A stretch of DNA of 43,727 bases, from NCBI GenBank assembly GCA_964541755.1, contig CAZIRF010000023.1, forward strand, positions 1 to 43,727, in the 5' to 3' direction. How positions within the stretch are numbered: position 1 is the first letter of the stretch; each line of letters opens with the position of its first letter. The notes below the pieces were generated by a model. It saw nothing but the letters and a program-made list of their open reading frames with translations. It was not told the DNA's origin and ran no database searches. The DNA is from CAZIRF01 sp964541755. GTDB taxonomy: Bacteria > Spirochaetota > Spirochaetia > Treponematales > Breznakiellaceae. A program made the translations under genes and the position numbers. Shown here piece after piece: positions 17,441-25,690 of this stretch.

Positions 17441-18554
17441 ACGAATTGTCTACCTCTCGGTCCCCGAATCCCTGGGATCGCGATTTGATGAAGAGCGGGA
17501 CGGCTTTTCCATCGATCCGGCCATCCCCATCCCCGTGGAAATCCCCCCAGGGGAGTCCAAACTGGATCTTGAGAACCTCTCCTGGGAGATGATCGTTTCG
17601 GGGATGATTCGCGTAGTGAGCGACTCAAGAAGCCCGGACAGCGAAACCAGTGCAGAAGACGCGGATTACTACCGCCGTTTCATTCTGGCCGTCAAACCGG
17701 ATATCCTCGACGAGTTCTCCCAAGCGGCCATCATGAAGGCGCGCAACGGCTCCTTCGAGCTCGCAACCGAAATATTCACCGCACTCGAAGCCCTCTTCCC
17801 CGACAACCCGCAGGTACTCATGAACCGGGCCCAAGTACTCGACGACTGGCTTTCCAAGAAGAGGGAAGCCAATGGCGATACTGATGCTGACGACGAGCTT
17901 GAAACCCTCGCCTTCGAGGCGTGGAAGCAGGTACTTCATCTGGAACCGCCCTTTCCGCCCGCCTTCTTCAATGCCGCTTTTTTCTACATGCGCCTGAACA
18001 ACTTTACGAAGGCCCGGGACTGTCTGAACAGCTATATACAACTGGGTGAAGATGGCAAGAGAAAAGAACGGGCCCGCAAAATGGTCGCCGAAATCGAAAA
18101 CCGGGAGCTGGACGATGAGCTCTTCAAGGAGGCCTTTGACGCCATCCGCGAGGGCCGTGAAGAAATCGGGATAGCCAATGCCCGCCGCTTCATCGAGCGA
18201 CACCCGGACGTGTGGAATGCTTGGTTCATTTTGGGCTGGGGGCTCCGACGCAGCGGTTCCTTTGAGGAAGCGGCCGAGGCCTTTCGTACGGCCATCGAAA
18301 AGGGCGGCGACAGCTGCGACAGCCACAATGAATTGGCAATATGCCTTATGGAGACTGGCGATTTGTCCGGCTCACGTCGGGAGTTGGAAAACGCCCTTCG
18401 CCAAGAGGGCGAAAACACCAAGGTCATCTCGAACCTAGGGGTCCTTGCACTCAAGGAAGGCAATACCGATGAAGCGGCTGGATTCTTCCGCACCGTTCTC
18501 GCCCTGGACGAAAATGACCAGATAGCAAAAGCCTACTTCGACGGCAAGCTCTGA
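17430..18554 (+). CDS. TPR-repeat protein
   Basis: This 374-residue protein has several tetratricopeptide units, for example about 110-150, 165-220, 240-285 and 290-370. They show typical A-x-F-x-x-A spacing such as GSFEEAAEAFRTAIEKG and GNTDEAAGFFRTVLALDE. The N-terminal 70 residues are non-repeat and acidic. No signal peptide is present. The ATG at 17430 overlaps the end of the PilZ gene by 11 bases, giving translational coupling; an in-frame upstream start at 17376 was rejected because it runs deep into the PilZ gene. It probably acts as a protein-binding scaffold. Its last 22 bases overlap the convergent DUF192 gene. Confidence 0.85.
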   Translation: MKSERIVYLSVPESLGSRFDEERDGFSIDPAIPIPVEIPPGESKLDLENLSWEMIVSGMIRVVSDSRSPDSETSAEDADYYRRFILAVKPDILDEFSQAAIMKARNGSFELATEIFTALEALFPDNPQVLMNRAQVLDDWLSKKREANGDTDADDELETLAFEAWKQVLHLEPPFPPAFFNAAFFYMRLNNFTKARDCLNSYIQLGEDGKRKERARKMVAEIENRELDDELFKEAFDAIREGREEIGIANARRFIERHPDVWNAWFILGWGLRRSGSFEEAAEAFRTAIEKGGDSCDSHNELAICLMETGDLSGSRRELENALRQEGENTKVISNLGVLALKEGNTDEAAGFFRTVLALDENDQIAKAYFDGKL

Positions 18555-19006
18555 ATTACCAGGAAATCTCCCACACTAATCCCCTCCCGCAAAAACCAGC
18601 CCCGGGGGACTTCCAGGGCGAAGCGGGCGGGGAGTTTTGAGCGCACAGTCTCGAGAGACTTCGGTTCCATGTCCTGTATGTCCACAATGCGCCCATCCCC
18701 CGCGATAAAAGCGATGGAAAGGGGTAGCAAGGTATTCTTCATCCAAAAGTTGAGTATCTGTTCCCGTTCAAAGACAAAGAGCATCCCCCTGCCCTCGTCC
18801 AAAACCGTTCGATACATGAGCCCCAGAGCCCGTTCCTCTTCGCTCCGGGCCAACTCGACGCGCAGTTGCCGACTGGTACCATCTGCAAGTCGAATGGATA
18901 GCGTTTGGATTGGAAGACCGGCGGGGGATTCGGTACGGATACAGGAAAGAAGAAGACAGATCAGGATTGGCGCAAGACTCAAGCCTATAAGCTTCTTAAA
19001 ATTCAT
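18533..19006 (-). CDS. DUF192-family lipoprotein
   Basis: This 157-residue protein has a lipoprotein signal (APILICLLLSC; Cys about residue 22) and a DUF192 domain (about 35-150). Family hallmarks are ARSEEERALGLMYRTVLDEGRGMLFVFE, NFWMKNTLLPLSIAFI and ALEVPRGWF. DUF192 proteins are small beta-rich envelope proteins without an established activity. The start at 19006 overlaps the upstream gene by 11 bases; an upstream ATG at 19036 would place ten residues before the signal. It ends the three-gene operon that begins with the double cNMP-domain regulator, and its 3' end overlaps the convergent TPR gene by 22 bases. Confidence 0.85.
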   Translation of the reverse strand: MNFKKLIGLSLAPILICLLLSCIRTESPAGLPIQTLSIRLADGTSRQLRVELARSEEERALGLMYRTVLDEGRGMLFVFEREQILNFWMKNTLLPLSIAFIAGDGRIVDIQDMEPKSLETVRSKLPARFALEVPRGWFLREGISVGDFLVIQSLPSK

Positions 19007-19697
19007 CGAGAAAATCCCGGCGCAGTCGGGTAACATCGGCTTCTCTCACGGCAGAATCGTCAAGCAGACCGTTCAGGGTGGCCAAATCGAGGAACTTCAC
19101 CGTAAGGGGACGTTCGAGCGAGATGCGGGTTTCCCCATCTTCCCAGACAGCCAGACGGGGGTTGAGATTTTTGGGTTCACCATAGCGCTCGACCAGCCGG
19201 GTAAAGACGGAATAATGGTCGAGGTGATCGGGAGAAAGGCTGTACGCCATAATAAAGAGGGTCCCTGATTGGAGTTGAAACCAGGCGCGACGAACAAACG
19301 AAGACCCCCGCGCTTCAATCAAGGTTTGGTCGCGGTGCGGCAGCAGGGAGACATCCCGCTCCCCGCGAAAATTGAAGAGATCATCCGCACTCAAGGCATC
19401 CATGAGGGCTTCATACGCCATACCCAGGCTCAGGGCACGAAAACTGCGAGAAAGGGACGTCTCTTCCACATCTGTTGCATCGGCATATTCACTGTCCCCT
19501 TCGCTGTTTGAAGGGACCACAGGTGAGGCCTCTGCATCAAGACTTGGTTCATCGGCAGGGGTCTCCGACAGGACGCCCTCCACACTGTCGGGGAGCTCTT
19601 GCGCAAAAAGGATTGCAGGCGAGAGCGCTGCAAACACACACAAGCCCAGCACCGGCAAAAAACCGGTACGGATGCTACATCCGGAAGGCCGCTTCAC
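18996..19697 (-). CDS. Exported protein of unknown function
   Basis: This 233-residue protein has a signal peptide (about 1-32, ending ILFAQ), an acidic low-complexity linker rich in Ser, Glu and Asp (about 35-80) and a folded C-terminal domain (about 85-230) with alternating strands and helices. The start is a GTG at 19697 with GAGGG upstream; it lies inside the end of the regulator gene, overlapping by 23 bases. I do not recognise a named family. Position in the operon with a DUF192 lipoprotein suggests an envelope role. Confidence 0.72.
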   Translation of the reverse strand: MKRPSGCSIRTGFLPVLGLCVFAALSPAILFAQELPDSVEGVLSETPADEPSLDAEASPVVPSNSEGDSEYADATDVEETSLSRSFRALSLGMAYEALMDALSADDLFNFRGERDVSLLPHRDQTLIEARGSSFVRRAWFQLQSGTLFIMAYSLSPDHLDHYSVFTRLVERYGEPKNLNPRLAVWEDGETRISLERPLTVKFLDLATLNGLLDDSAVREADVTRLRRDFLDEF

Positions 19698-20898
19698 GGC
19701 GAGCCCTCTCGATTTTCTGCATTTTCCGGTAGTATTCGGTCTGTTTTACCACTTCAGAACTGTCCATGAGTGCAACTTTGCCGTCGAGGACCCGAATCTT
19801 GGAGTTCTCCATCAGTTTGCGCAAAACGAGGTTCCCCTCCACAGCCGGAAGACCGACCATGTTGACCAATTCCTTGGGCCCGAAATCGAAGGTATAGGAA
19901 TTGTTGCCAATGGGAATGCGGTTTTTCTCCAGCTGTATGAGCATGGCATCATACATGCGTCCCAGGGGATCGGTAATGAGGGTATTTGCCAATTGTTTGT
20001 ATATGAACCAAATGCGTTCTGACAGGAGCTGGGTGAGTCGCGTGACAATCTGCGGCTGGCTTTGAACCATGCGCGCGAAGTTTTCCTTGTTGACAGCCAG
20101 AAGGACACAGTCGTCATACGCAATGGCACTGGCAGAACGAGGCTTGGCCTCGAGAAGGGCCATTTCACCAAAGATATCACCCTGTTTGAGAACAGCGAGG
20201 AGCACCTCGTTGTTGTCCACAATCTTGGTTATCTTCACCGAGCCCTTCTGTATGATGTACAGCTCCTGACCGGGCTCACCTTCCGAAAAGATCATGCTGT
20301 CCTTGGCATAGGATCGCGTGAAGTCGTCCGGGTTGCGATTGAGTACGAGATTCTTGACGTAGGGCTGTATTTTGAGCATGCGCTCTTTCGCCAGCGAAAC
20401 GTTTTGACCGGTAGGGCAATAGTTGACGTAGCGATTGTAAGCGTAATAGGCTTGGTTATACTGATTCTGACGAACGTAATACTCCGCCACCTTGAACAGG
20501 TGGGACGGATCGTTGTCTGCGTTGTTCTTGAGGGTGAGGCGCGTGAGGGCCTCGTCCAGATAGCGCATCCTGCGGGAAAACTGCAGGATAATCTTCATGG
20601 CGACCGGCGTATTGCTCTGGATGAGCTGGCCGTACTGTTCCTTCTGGACAGAAATGAGGGTTACATCGCTCAAAGCTTGTGCCGTCTCGATGTGTGAGTG
20701 GCTCGACATGGTGGCAACAACCCCGAAAAAGTCGCCGGGGCCCAAGACATTGCCCCCCTCTTCTTCTACAACTTCCACCTCTTTGAAGATACGAACCCGG
20801 CCCTCGCGTATGATGAAGAAACGGTCTGCATTCTGCTTTCCTTCCACCACGATGTATGAGTCTTTCTTGAAACTGACGAAGGTTAATTGAAGCTGCAT
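19675..20898 (-). CDS. CRP/FNR-like regulator with two cyclic-nucleotide-binding domains
   Basis: This 407-residue cytoplasmic protein has a first cNMP-binding fold (about 5-125), a helical TPR-like linker (about 130-195), a second cNMP-binding fold (about 195-315) and a C-terminal region (about 315-390) that looks like a degenerate winged helix. The second domain keeps the phosphate cassette FGEMALLEAKPRSAS with Glu and Arg. The first reads FFGVVATMSSHSHIET and lacks both, so it probably does not bind a cyclic nucleotide. The start at 20898 has GGAGAGGG just upstream. It is the first gene of an operon with an exported unknown and a DUF192 lipoprotein, driven by the promoter at 21023-21052. 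Its targets are unknown. Confidence 0.82.
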   Translation of the reverse strand: MQLQLTFVSFKKDSYIVVEGKQNADRFFIIREGRVRIFKEVEVVEEEGGNVLGPGDFFGVVATMSSHSHIETAQALSDVTLISVQKEQYGQLIQSNTPVAMKIILQFSRRMRYLDEALTRLTLKNNADNDPSHLFKVAEYYVRQNQYNQAYYAYNRYVNYCPTGQNVSLAKERMLKIQPYVKNLVLNRNPDDFTRSYAKDSMIFSEGEPGQELYIIQKGSVKITKIVDNNEVLLAVLKQGDIFGEMALLEAKPRSASAIAYDDCVLLAVNKENFARMVQSQPQIVTRLTQLLSERIWFIYKQLANTLITDPLGRMYDAMLIQLEKNRIPIGNNSYTFDFGPKELVNMVGLPAVEGNLVLRKLMENSKIRVLDGKVALMDSSEVVKQTEYYRKMQKIERARREAAFRM

Positions 20899-21022
20899 CC
20901 CTCTCCCCGGGGCCCCGTTCTGGCAGGGCATACTCGATAATTCGGAGTCACTCTCAAATTCGGCTGTATTGAAAAGAGCCCCTGCCCCGTTTCCCGGCGC
21001 TTCGTACCATTGATACAGCTGA

Positions 21023-21052
21023 AGTATAGAAACCGTGACGGAGCTTTGTCAA
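21023..21052 (-). promoter_or_regulatory. Near-consensus promoter of the cNMP-regulator operon
   Basis: On the minus strand TTGACA (21047-21052) and TATACT (21023-21028) are 18 bases apart. The predicted 5' untranslated region is about 115 bases long. Confidence 0.82.
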
Positions 21053-21120
21053 CGCTCGCAAGCACCCTTATATGGTTTATGAACGAGTTGTGTTGAGCGC
21101 TGCGACTACTGTCGCTCCAA

Positions 21121-21145
21121 ACGTGAGGGGCTACCCCCCTCACGT
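21121..21145. other. Perfect 10-bp inverted repeat
   Basis: ACGTGAGGGG (21121-21130) pairs with CCCCTCACGT (21136-21145) around a five-base loop. There is no T-tract. It lies about 70 bases upstream of the regulator promoter, so an operator is as possible as a structural hairpin. Confidence 0.5.
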
Positions 21146-21175
21146 GCATTATCGGCAGCTTTCGGGTGATTGCAC

Positions 21176-21209
21176 AGGAAAAAAGAAGCACAGTTCCCGG
21201 TGCCGGGAA
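21176..21209 (-). terminator. Terminator of the FecR-domain gene
   Basis: GTTCCCGG and CCGGGAAC (21192-21199 and 21202-21209) form a perfect stem, and on the minus strand a TTCTTTTTT tract follows. It lies downstream of the 19-base tandem repeat. Confidence 0.75.
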
Positions 21210-21213
21210 CACT

Positions 21214-21289
21214 CCTCAATCGAAGAAATCATCCTCAATCGAAGAAATCATCTTCAATCGAAGAAATCATCCTCAATCGAAGAAATCAT
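21214..21289 (-). repeat. Four tandem copies of a 19-base unit at the 3' end of the FecR gene
   Basis: Units lie at 21214-21232, 21233-21251, 21252-21270 and 21271-21289. On the minus strand the unit is GATGATTTCTTCGATTGAG-like. The first unit encodes the last residues DDFFD and the stop codon; the other three lie beyond the stop. One unit has a single base change. Confidence 0.92.
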
Positions 21290-22442
21290 CCTCATCGTTG
21301 AAGAAAGAATCGTCGCCGGCGCCGTCCATATCCATGTCGAAGCTGTCGCTGTCCGTGGTGGCAAAGGGGTCTTTCCCGCCGTTACGCAGGCCGTAGAGAT
21401 AGAGGACCTGCCGATAGCGCGAGGTAAGCACCTCGAAACCGGGAAGGTCGCGAGCGAGTTCCTGATAGAATGCCCGAATCGTCTTGCCGGTGGACAGCTT
21501 GTGCGAAAGGAACTGGGGCCGTACATACTCGCGCACCTGATCGAGACGATAATACGCCGGTTCAAAGAAGAAGAGGACACTGCGAACGCTCATGAGCTTG
21601 GGAACGATGGCGCTCTTCTGCTTCATGACCGATACATCCCGCTCGTAGGGTACGACGCCCTTGCGATCTTCCTGCACCCAGGCGTCGACAGCCGGCAGGG
21701 AGAGAAGGGCTTCGGAAGCTTTTATATAGTCGGTTTTATAGCGTTCATAGGTCACCGCATACTGATCGAGGACCTGAACGGGAGATGCTTTGAAGGCGTC
21801 AATCTCGCCGGTGCCCCAGCGATCGTGAAATGCGGCGACAGAGGATACGGCAACCGGTATGCGCTTGAAGCGCTCACCATCACGTTTTTCCACCACCTGC
21901 CCGGGAACCGCGTCTACAACATCGGGCTTGCCATTGTACTCGCTCTTGCATTCCACCCTCCCCTCGCTGCAGGAGACAAGGACGGCATTGTTTGGCGAGG
22001 ACGTCACCAGGAATTCGGTACCCCGCACCCCCATAACCGTGGCGCCGGAGCGAATACGAAAACGGGGATCCCCGGCAATTTTCTTGACCTTGACAGCGAC
22101 CGTGCCGGCAAAGGTATCGGCCTCGGTAGCCGGTTGACCGTTCTCCACAACCGTTGACAGGGCGCAGGTCGTTTTGGGCCGAATGACCAAGGTACCGGAC
22201 ATGCCCACACGGCGGTCGAGGCCGACCACGAGGTAGCCATCGCTGCCGGTCTTGACCAAGTCGCGACTGAGAAGCTCCTCGCCATAATCGATGTCAATCT
22301 GCTTGCCCGAACGAACAACGCTGACACTCCCCTCGAAATCTTCGATTTGACCGACAACGCTGTCCGACGAGGCGGCAGAGAGAGAGAAAAGCGGCAAAAC
22401 CAAAAGGGCGAGAGCAAGGGATAAAGGGGCTGGTACTTTCAT
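21273..22442 (-). CDS. Exported FecR-domain protein with acidic C-terminal tail
   Basis: This 389-residue protein has a signal peptide (MKVPAPLSLALALLVLPLFS, cleavage near residue 24). A FecR-type domain (about 30-150) carries IEDFEGSVSVVRSGKQ and the typical ATVMGVRGTEFLV. A helical region (about 200-360) follows, ending in a very acidic tail rich in Asp and Phe (DSDSFDMDMDG to DDFFD). Spirochaete FecR-domain proteins are usually periplasmic and not linked to iron-citrate sensing. AGGAGG precedes the ATG at 22442; the open frame further upstream was rejected. Its final codons are the first unit of a 19-base tandem repeat. It lies downstream of murB on the same strand with its own probable promoter. 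Confidence 0.85.
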   Translation of the reverse strand: MKVPAPLSLALALLVLPLFSLSAASSDSVVGQIEDFEGSVSVVRSGKQIDIDYGEELLSRDLVKTGSDGYLVVGLDRRVGMSGTLVIRPKTTCALSTVVENGQPATEADTFAGTVAVKVKKIAGDPRFRIRSGATVMGVRGTEFLVTSSPNNAVLVSCSEGRVECKSEYNGKPDVVDAVPGQVVEKRDGERFKRIPVAVSSVAAFHDRWGTGEIDAFKASPVQVLDQYAVTYERYKTDYIKASEALLSLPAVDAWVQEDRKGVVPYERDVSVMKQKSAIVPKLMSVRSVLFFFEPAYYRLDQVREYVRPQFLSHKLSTGKTIRAFYQELARDLPGFEVLTSRYRQVLYLYGLRNGGKDPFATTDSDSFDMDMDGAGDDSFFNDEDDFFD

Positions 22443-22522
22443 GATAATCCTCCTGTTTATGTCATTGGCAGGGAACAGGCCGCCCGCGCCAACAGAGTGA
22501 AAGACAGATTCTGCTTCCCCCA

Positions 22523-22551
22523 GTATAGCCACAGTTGGCGGAATTTTCAGG
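22523..22551 (-). promoter_or_regulatory. Probable promoter of the FecR-domain gene
   Basis: On the minus strand CTGAAA (22546-22551) and TATACT (22523-22528) are 17 bases apart. The -35 matches at four of six positions and overlaps the murB stop codon. Confidence 0.55.
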
Positions 22552-23572
22552 ACCAATCGCCCAGAAAGAGAATTTCGCACTCGAGGTCGAAGCCCGTGAG
22601 GGCCAACACCCGGCGGCGGACCTCCTCTGCAAGGGCCCGGATATCGGTGGCTGTCGCCTTGCCGCGGTTGACGATGATGTTCCCGTGCCAGGGGGCAAGC
22701 TGTGCATCCCCGATCGACAGCCCCCGCAGTCCCGCTTCGTCGATGATTTGGCCGGAGGGCTTGCCAAAACGGCGGTCATTCTTGAAGGCGGAACCCGCAC
22801 AGGGCAGCGTATAGTGGCCCTTTTCCCGGCGGTCTGCACGGTGGGCGGCGGCTGTGGCGGCGAGAGTCGTGCTGTCGCCGGCTTCAAGGCGCAATACGGC
22901 CCCCAGAATAAAGCGAGGGGTCCCCTGAAAGGGGCTCTTTTTATAGTCGAAGTCGCCCGGCGCAAAGGGAAGCACTCTGATGCTGCCGTCCTCGTCGAGA
23001 TAACGGGTTTCAACGAGAATATCGGCGATGGAGGAACCGTAGCAGCGCGCGTTCATCCAGACCGCCCCGCCAAGGGTTCCCGGCATGCCGGCGAGGAACT
23101 CAAGGCCCGCCAGTCCGCAGCGGATACTGTCGTCGACGGCGCGATCCACGGGGACACCGGCCCCCAGATAGAGGCGGTCGCAGAGTGGACTATCAGCCTT
23201 GAATGTTCCATATACCAGACGATCGAGCCCGGCAGTATCGAGAACCACCCCCCGAATGCCGCGATCCGAAACGACAACATTGGCCCCCCCGCCCAGGAGG
23301 GTAAGGGGAACGCCCTCTTCGCGAAGGAGGGGCACGAGGCGCGACAGGAAGAGCTCGAGGGGATCATCCTGCGCGGGAGTCAGAATGTTGACTGCCAACT
23401 CTTCGCCCCCGGCCGGTGAAGGGCGCCTGCGCGGCGAAAGCCAGATATCGGCGGGGCCCCCGACGGCAAAGGTGGTGTGCGAAGCGAGGATTTCATCCAG
23501 GCGAAGCCCCGCATCGACGGCCGGGGGGCAGATTCTATTGATTTTTTCGGTCAATTTACGTACTGTCCACAT
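22547..23572 (-). CDS. murB: UDP-N-acetylenolpyruvoylglucosamine reductase
   Basis: This 341-residue cytoplasmic flavoenzyme reduces UDP-N-acetylenolpyruvoylglucosamine to UDP-N-acetylmuramate with NADPH (EC 1.3.1.98) in peptidoglycan synthesis. Motifs are HTTFAVGGPADIWL (about 29-42), the FAD-binding GGGANVVVSDRGIRG, EFLAGMPGTLGGAVWMNARCYG, the catalytic serine segment AGSAFKND and the C-terminal ECEILFLGDWS with the catalytic Glu. The start is placed at the ATG at 23572 because an upstream option at 23635 would overlap the divergent cysS. The upstream gap of 56 bases has to hold both promoters; none is convincing. Confidence 0.95.
   Translation of the reverse strand: MWTVRKLTEKINRICPPAVDAGLRLDEILASHTTFAVGGPADIWLSPRRRPSPAGGEELAVNILTPAQDDPLELFLSRLVPLLREEGVPLTLLGGGANVVVSDRGIRGVVLDTAGLDRLVYGTFKADSPLCDRLYLGAGVPVDRAVDDSIRCGLAGLEFLAGMPGTLGGAVWMNARCYGSSIADILVETRYLDEDGSIRVLPFAPGDFDYKKSPFQGTPRFILGAVLRLEAGDSTTLAATAAAHRADRREKGHYTLPCAGSAFKNDRRFGKPSGQIIDEAGLRGLSIGDAQLAPWHGNIIVNRGKATATDIRALAEEVRRRVLALTGFDLECEILFLGDWS
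23187..23196 (+). repeat. Dispersed motif copy 3: GGACTATCAG
   Basis: Preceded by CAGAGT. It lies antisense inside murB. Confidence 0.65.
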
Positions 23573-23628
23573 AAGACCACATAGTACCCGGCCGCGCCCC
23601 GTGCGTATAGCCGGGATCCGGAGCTGCC

Positions 23629-25053
23629 ATGCCACTTTCCCTCTTCAATACCCAGGGCCGGGAACTCGTCGAGTTCGTCCCCATCCGCGACGGTGAAGTG
23701 GGCTTCTACGGTTGCGGCCCCACCGTCTACAACTACGCGCACATCGGCAACCTGCGCGCCTACCTTACCCACGATCTTCTGGTGCGCACCCTGCGCCGCA
23801 ACGGCTACCGCGTAAAATACGTGATGAATGTAACGGACGTGGGCCACCTGAGCGGCGACGACGATTCGGGCGACGACAAGATGGTAAAGAGCGCCGCAGA
23901 GCGCGGAAAAACCGTCCTCGAGATTGCCCAATTCTATACCGATGCCTTCTTCCGCGACATCGACCGCCTCAATATTACCCGGGCCGATGTCGTCTGCCCG
24001 GCAACCGCCCATATCGACGACATGATCGCCCTTATAAAACGCATCGAGGCGAACGGCTACACCTATCAGGCCGGCGGCAACCTCTACTTCGACGTGAAAA
24101 AATTCCCCGACTACGGCAAGATGGCCGGCCTTCGCCTCGAGGACCTCAAGGCGGGGGCCCGCATCGACGTGGATGCCAACAAGAGAAACCCCCAGGACTT
24201 CGCCCTGTGGTTTACCAACAGCAAGTTCGAAAACCAGGCCCTCGTGTGGGACAGCCCCTGGGGGCGCGGCTACCCCGGCTGGCACATCGAGTGCTCCGCG
24301 ATGAGCATGAAGTACCTGGGCGAGAGCTTCGACATCCACGCGGGGGGGATCGACCATATCCCCGTCCACCACACGAACGAAATAGCCCAGAGCGAGGCCG
24401 CAACCGGCAAGCCCTGGGTACGGTACTGGGTCCACAACGAGTTTCTGGTCATGGACAAGGGAAAAATGTCCAAATCATCCGGGAACTTCCTCACCCTCGA
24501 GAGCCTTATTGAACAGGGCTACGACCCCCTCGATTACCGCTACTTCCTCTTGAGCGGCCACTACCGCAGCCAGCTCCAATTTTCCCTTGCCGCCCTCGAC
24601 ACCGCGCGCAGCTCCCGCAAGAGCCTTGCCGAACGCCTGCGGACGGTTGCGGCGGCCTGTAATGCCACGCCGGCGGCCCCCGGGGACCTTGGCACGTCGG
24701 CAAAAGCCCGCCTCGCGGCCTTCGACGAGGCCCTGAACCAGGACCTCTCGAGCCCGCGCGCCCTCGCCGAACTCTGGCAGACCCTGCGCGACAGCGCCAT
24801 CCCCCCTTCCGAAGCCCTCGCTGTGGCCTTGGACATGGATTCGGTCCTCGCACTGGGGCTCGAGGGCCTCGCCACCGTGCAGACAGAGGACGACGCAACC
24901 GTAACACGCATCGAGGGCCTCATTGCCGAACGTGCTGCCGCCAAGAAGGCGCGCGATTTCGCACGGGCCGACGCCATTCGCAACGAGCTCACTGCCGAAG
25001 GCATCGTCCTGCGCGACGGCCCCGATGGCACGACCTGGCAGCGACAGTCATGA
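23629..25053 (+). CDS. cysS: Cysteinyl-tRNA synthetase
   Basis: This 474-residue class I aminoacyl-tRNA synthetase charges tRNA-Cys (EC 6.1.1.16). FYGCGPTVYNYAHIGNLRAY holds a zinc-binding Cys and the HIGH-type motif. GWHIECSAMS and GGIDHIPVHHTNEIAQSEA supply the other zinc ligands, and KMSKSSGNF is the KMSKS loop. The C-terminal DALR-type helical region runs from about 330. GGAG lies ten bases before the ATG. It diverges from murB. No T-box leader is visible in the short upstream gap. Length and motifs are complete. Confidence 0.97.
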   Translation: MPLSLFNTQGRELVEFVPIRDGEVGFYGCGPTVYNYAHIGNLRAYLTHDLLVRTLRRNGYRVKYVMNVTDVGHLSGDDDSGDDKMVKSAAERGKTVLEIAQFYTDAFFRDIDRLNITRADVVCPATAHIDDMIALIKRIEANGYTYQAGGNLYFDVKKFPDYGKMAGLRLEDLKAGARIDVDANKRNPQDFALWFTNSKFENQALVWDSPWGRGYPGWHIECSAMSMKYLGESFDIHAGGIDHIPVHHTNEIAQSEAATGKPWVRYWVHNEFLVMDKGKMSKSSGNFLTLESLIEQGYDPLDYRYFLLSGHYRSQLQFSLAALDTARSSRKSLAERLRTVAAACNATPAAPGDLGTSAKARLAAFDEALNQDLSSPRALAELWQTLRDSAIPPSEALAVALDMDSVLALGLEGLATVQTEDDATVTRIEGLIAERAAAKKARDFARADAIRNELTAEGIVLRDGPDGTTWQRQS

Positions 25054-25102
25054 GCGCCAAGCATACTTGCGGGTACAATGCGACAAATCTTGCACGGGAA
25101 GC

Positions 25103-25127
25103 TGTAACGCCTTTCGCGCGCCGTTGT
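25103..25127 (+). promoter_or_regulatory. Candidate ECF-type promoter element
   Basis: TGTAAC at 25103-25108 followed by CGTTG starting near 25122 resembles an ECF -35/-10 pair, but the spacing is about three bases shorter than usual. It would suit autoregulation of the sigma factor gene that starts at 25151. This is an inference from weak sequence resemblance. Confidence 0.25.
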
Positions 25128-25150
25128 TGTATTGAAAGGAACGTGAACAG

Positions 25151-25690
25151 GTGAACGCCGATTTTGACAGGCTGTACACGAGCGTCTTCCCTGTTCTTTT
25201 TCGGGTGTCGGTGCGCATTACCGGATCGGAGGAAGCTGCGGAAGACCTCTGCCAAGAGGCCTTCTTCAAAATCCACGAAAAGAACATGCGCTTTCCCTCC
25301 ATGGACGATGCCAAGTACTGGCTCATCCGGGTGGTAAAAAACGCCGCACTCAACTATGCGAAACGAAAAGACCGTGAACGAAAGGCGTACCAGAAGGCCT
25401 TTCGCGAGGATCGCCGCGAACAGAAGACCGGCGAGAGAGAGTATATTGACGGTGAGACACGGCAGGAAATGCGGGAGGCCCTTGAAAGGCTCCCGGAAAA
25501 GCTGCGCACCGTATTGATATTGAAGGAGTACGGCGATTTGAACTACCGCGAGATAGGCCAGACCCTGGGCATTACCGAGGGCAATGTCAAGGTTCGGGTA
25601 TTCAGAGCGCGCGAGAAGCTGGCGGAACTCTTGGGCCCCGACTACCTGACGGGGGCCCCCCATGGCAAGGACGGTAAGCATGTGCCCTGA
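25151..25690 (+). CDS. ECF-type RNA polymerase sigma factor
   Basis: This 179-residue protein has sigma region 2 (about 8-75, with EEAAEDLCQEAFFKIHE and YWLIRVVKNAALNYAKR) and sigma region 4 (about 110-165, with LPEKLRTVLILKEYGDLNYREIGQTLGITEGNVKVRVFRAR). There is no region 3, as in ECF (group 4) sigma factors. The start is a GTG at 25151 with AAAGGA upstream. Its last 11 bases overlap a zinc-finger anti-sigma gene, so it is probably held inactive at the membrane until a signal releases it. Two exported proteins follow in the same operon. Confidence 0.92.
   Translation: MNADFDRLYTSVFPVLFRVSVRITGSEEAAEDLCQEAFFKIHEKNMRFPSMDDAKYWLIRVVKNAALNYAKRKDRERKAYQKAFREDRREQKTGEREYIDGETRQEMREALERLPEKLRTVLILKEYGDLNYREIGQTLGITEGNVKVRVFRAREKLAELLGPDYLTGAPHGKDGKHVP

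Larger units (their letters stand above)
20899..21213. other. Intergenic region between the cNMP regulator and the fecR-domain gene
   Basis: About 315 bases carry the regulator promoter (21023-21052), a 10-bp-stem hairpin (21121-21145) and the terminator of the FecR gene (21176-21209). No coding sequence or RNA gene was recognised. Confidence 0.6.

Noticed and set aside
21214..21289. Possible CRISPR-like repeat array
   Set aside because: The units are directly adjacent with no spacers, so it is a plain tandem repeat.
23573..23628. T-box leader upstream of cysS
   Set aside because: The gap is only 56 bases and shows no T-box sequence or terminator.
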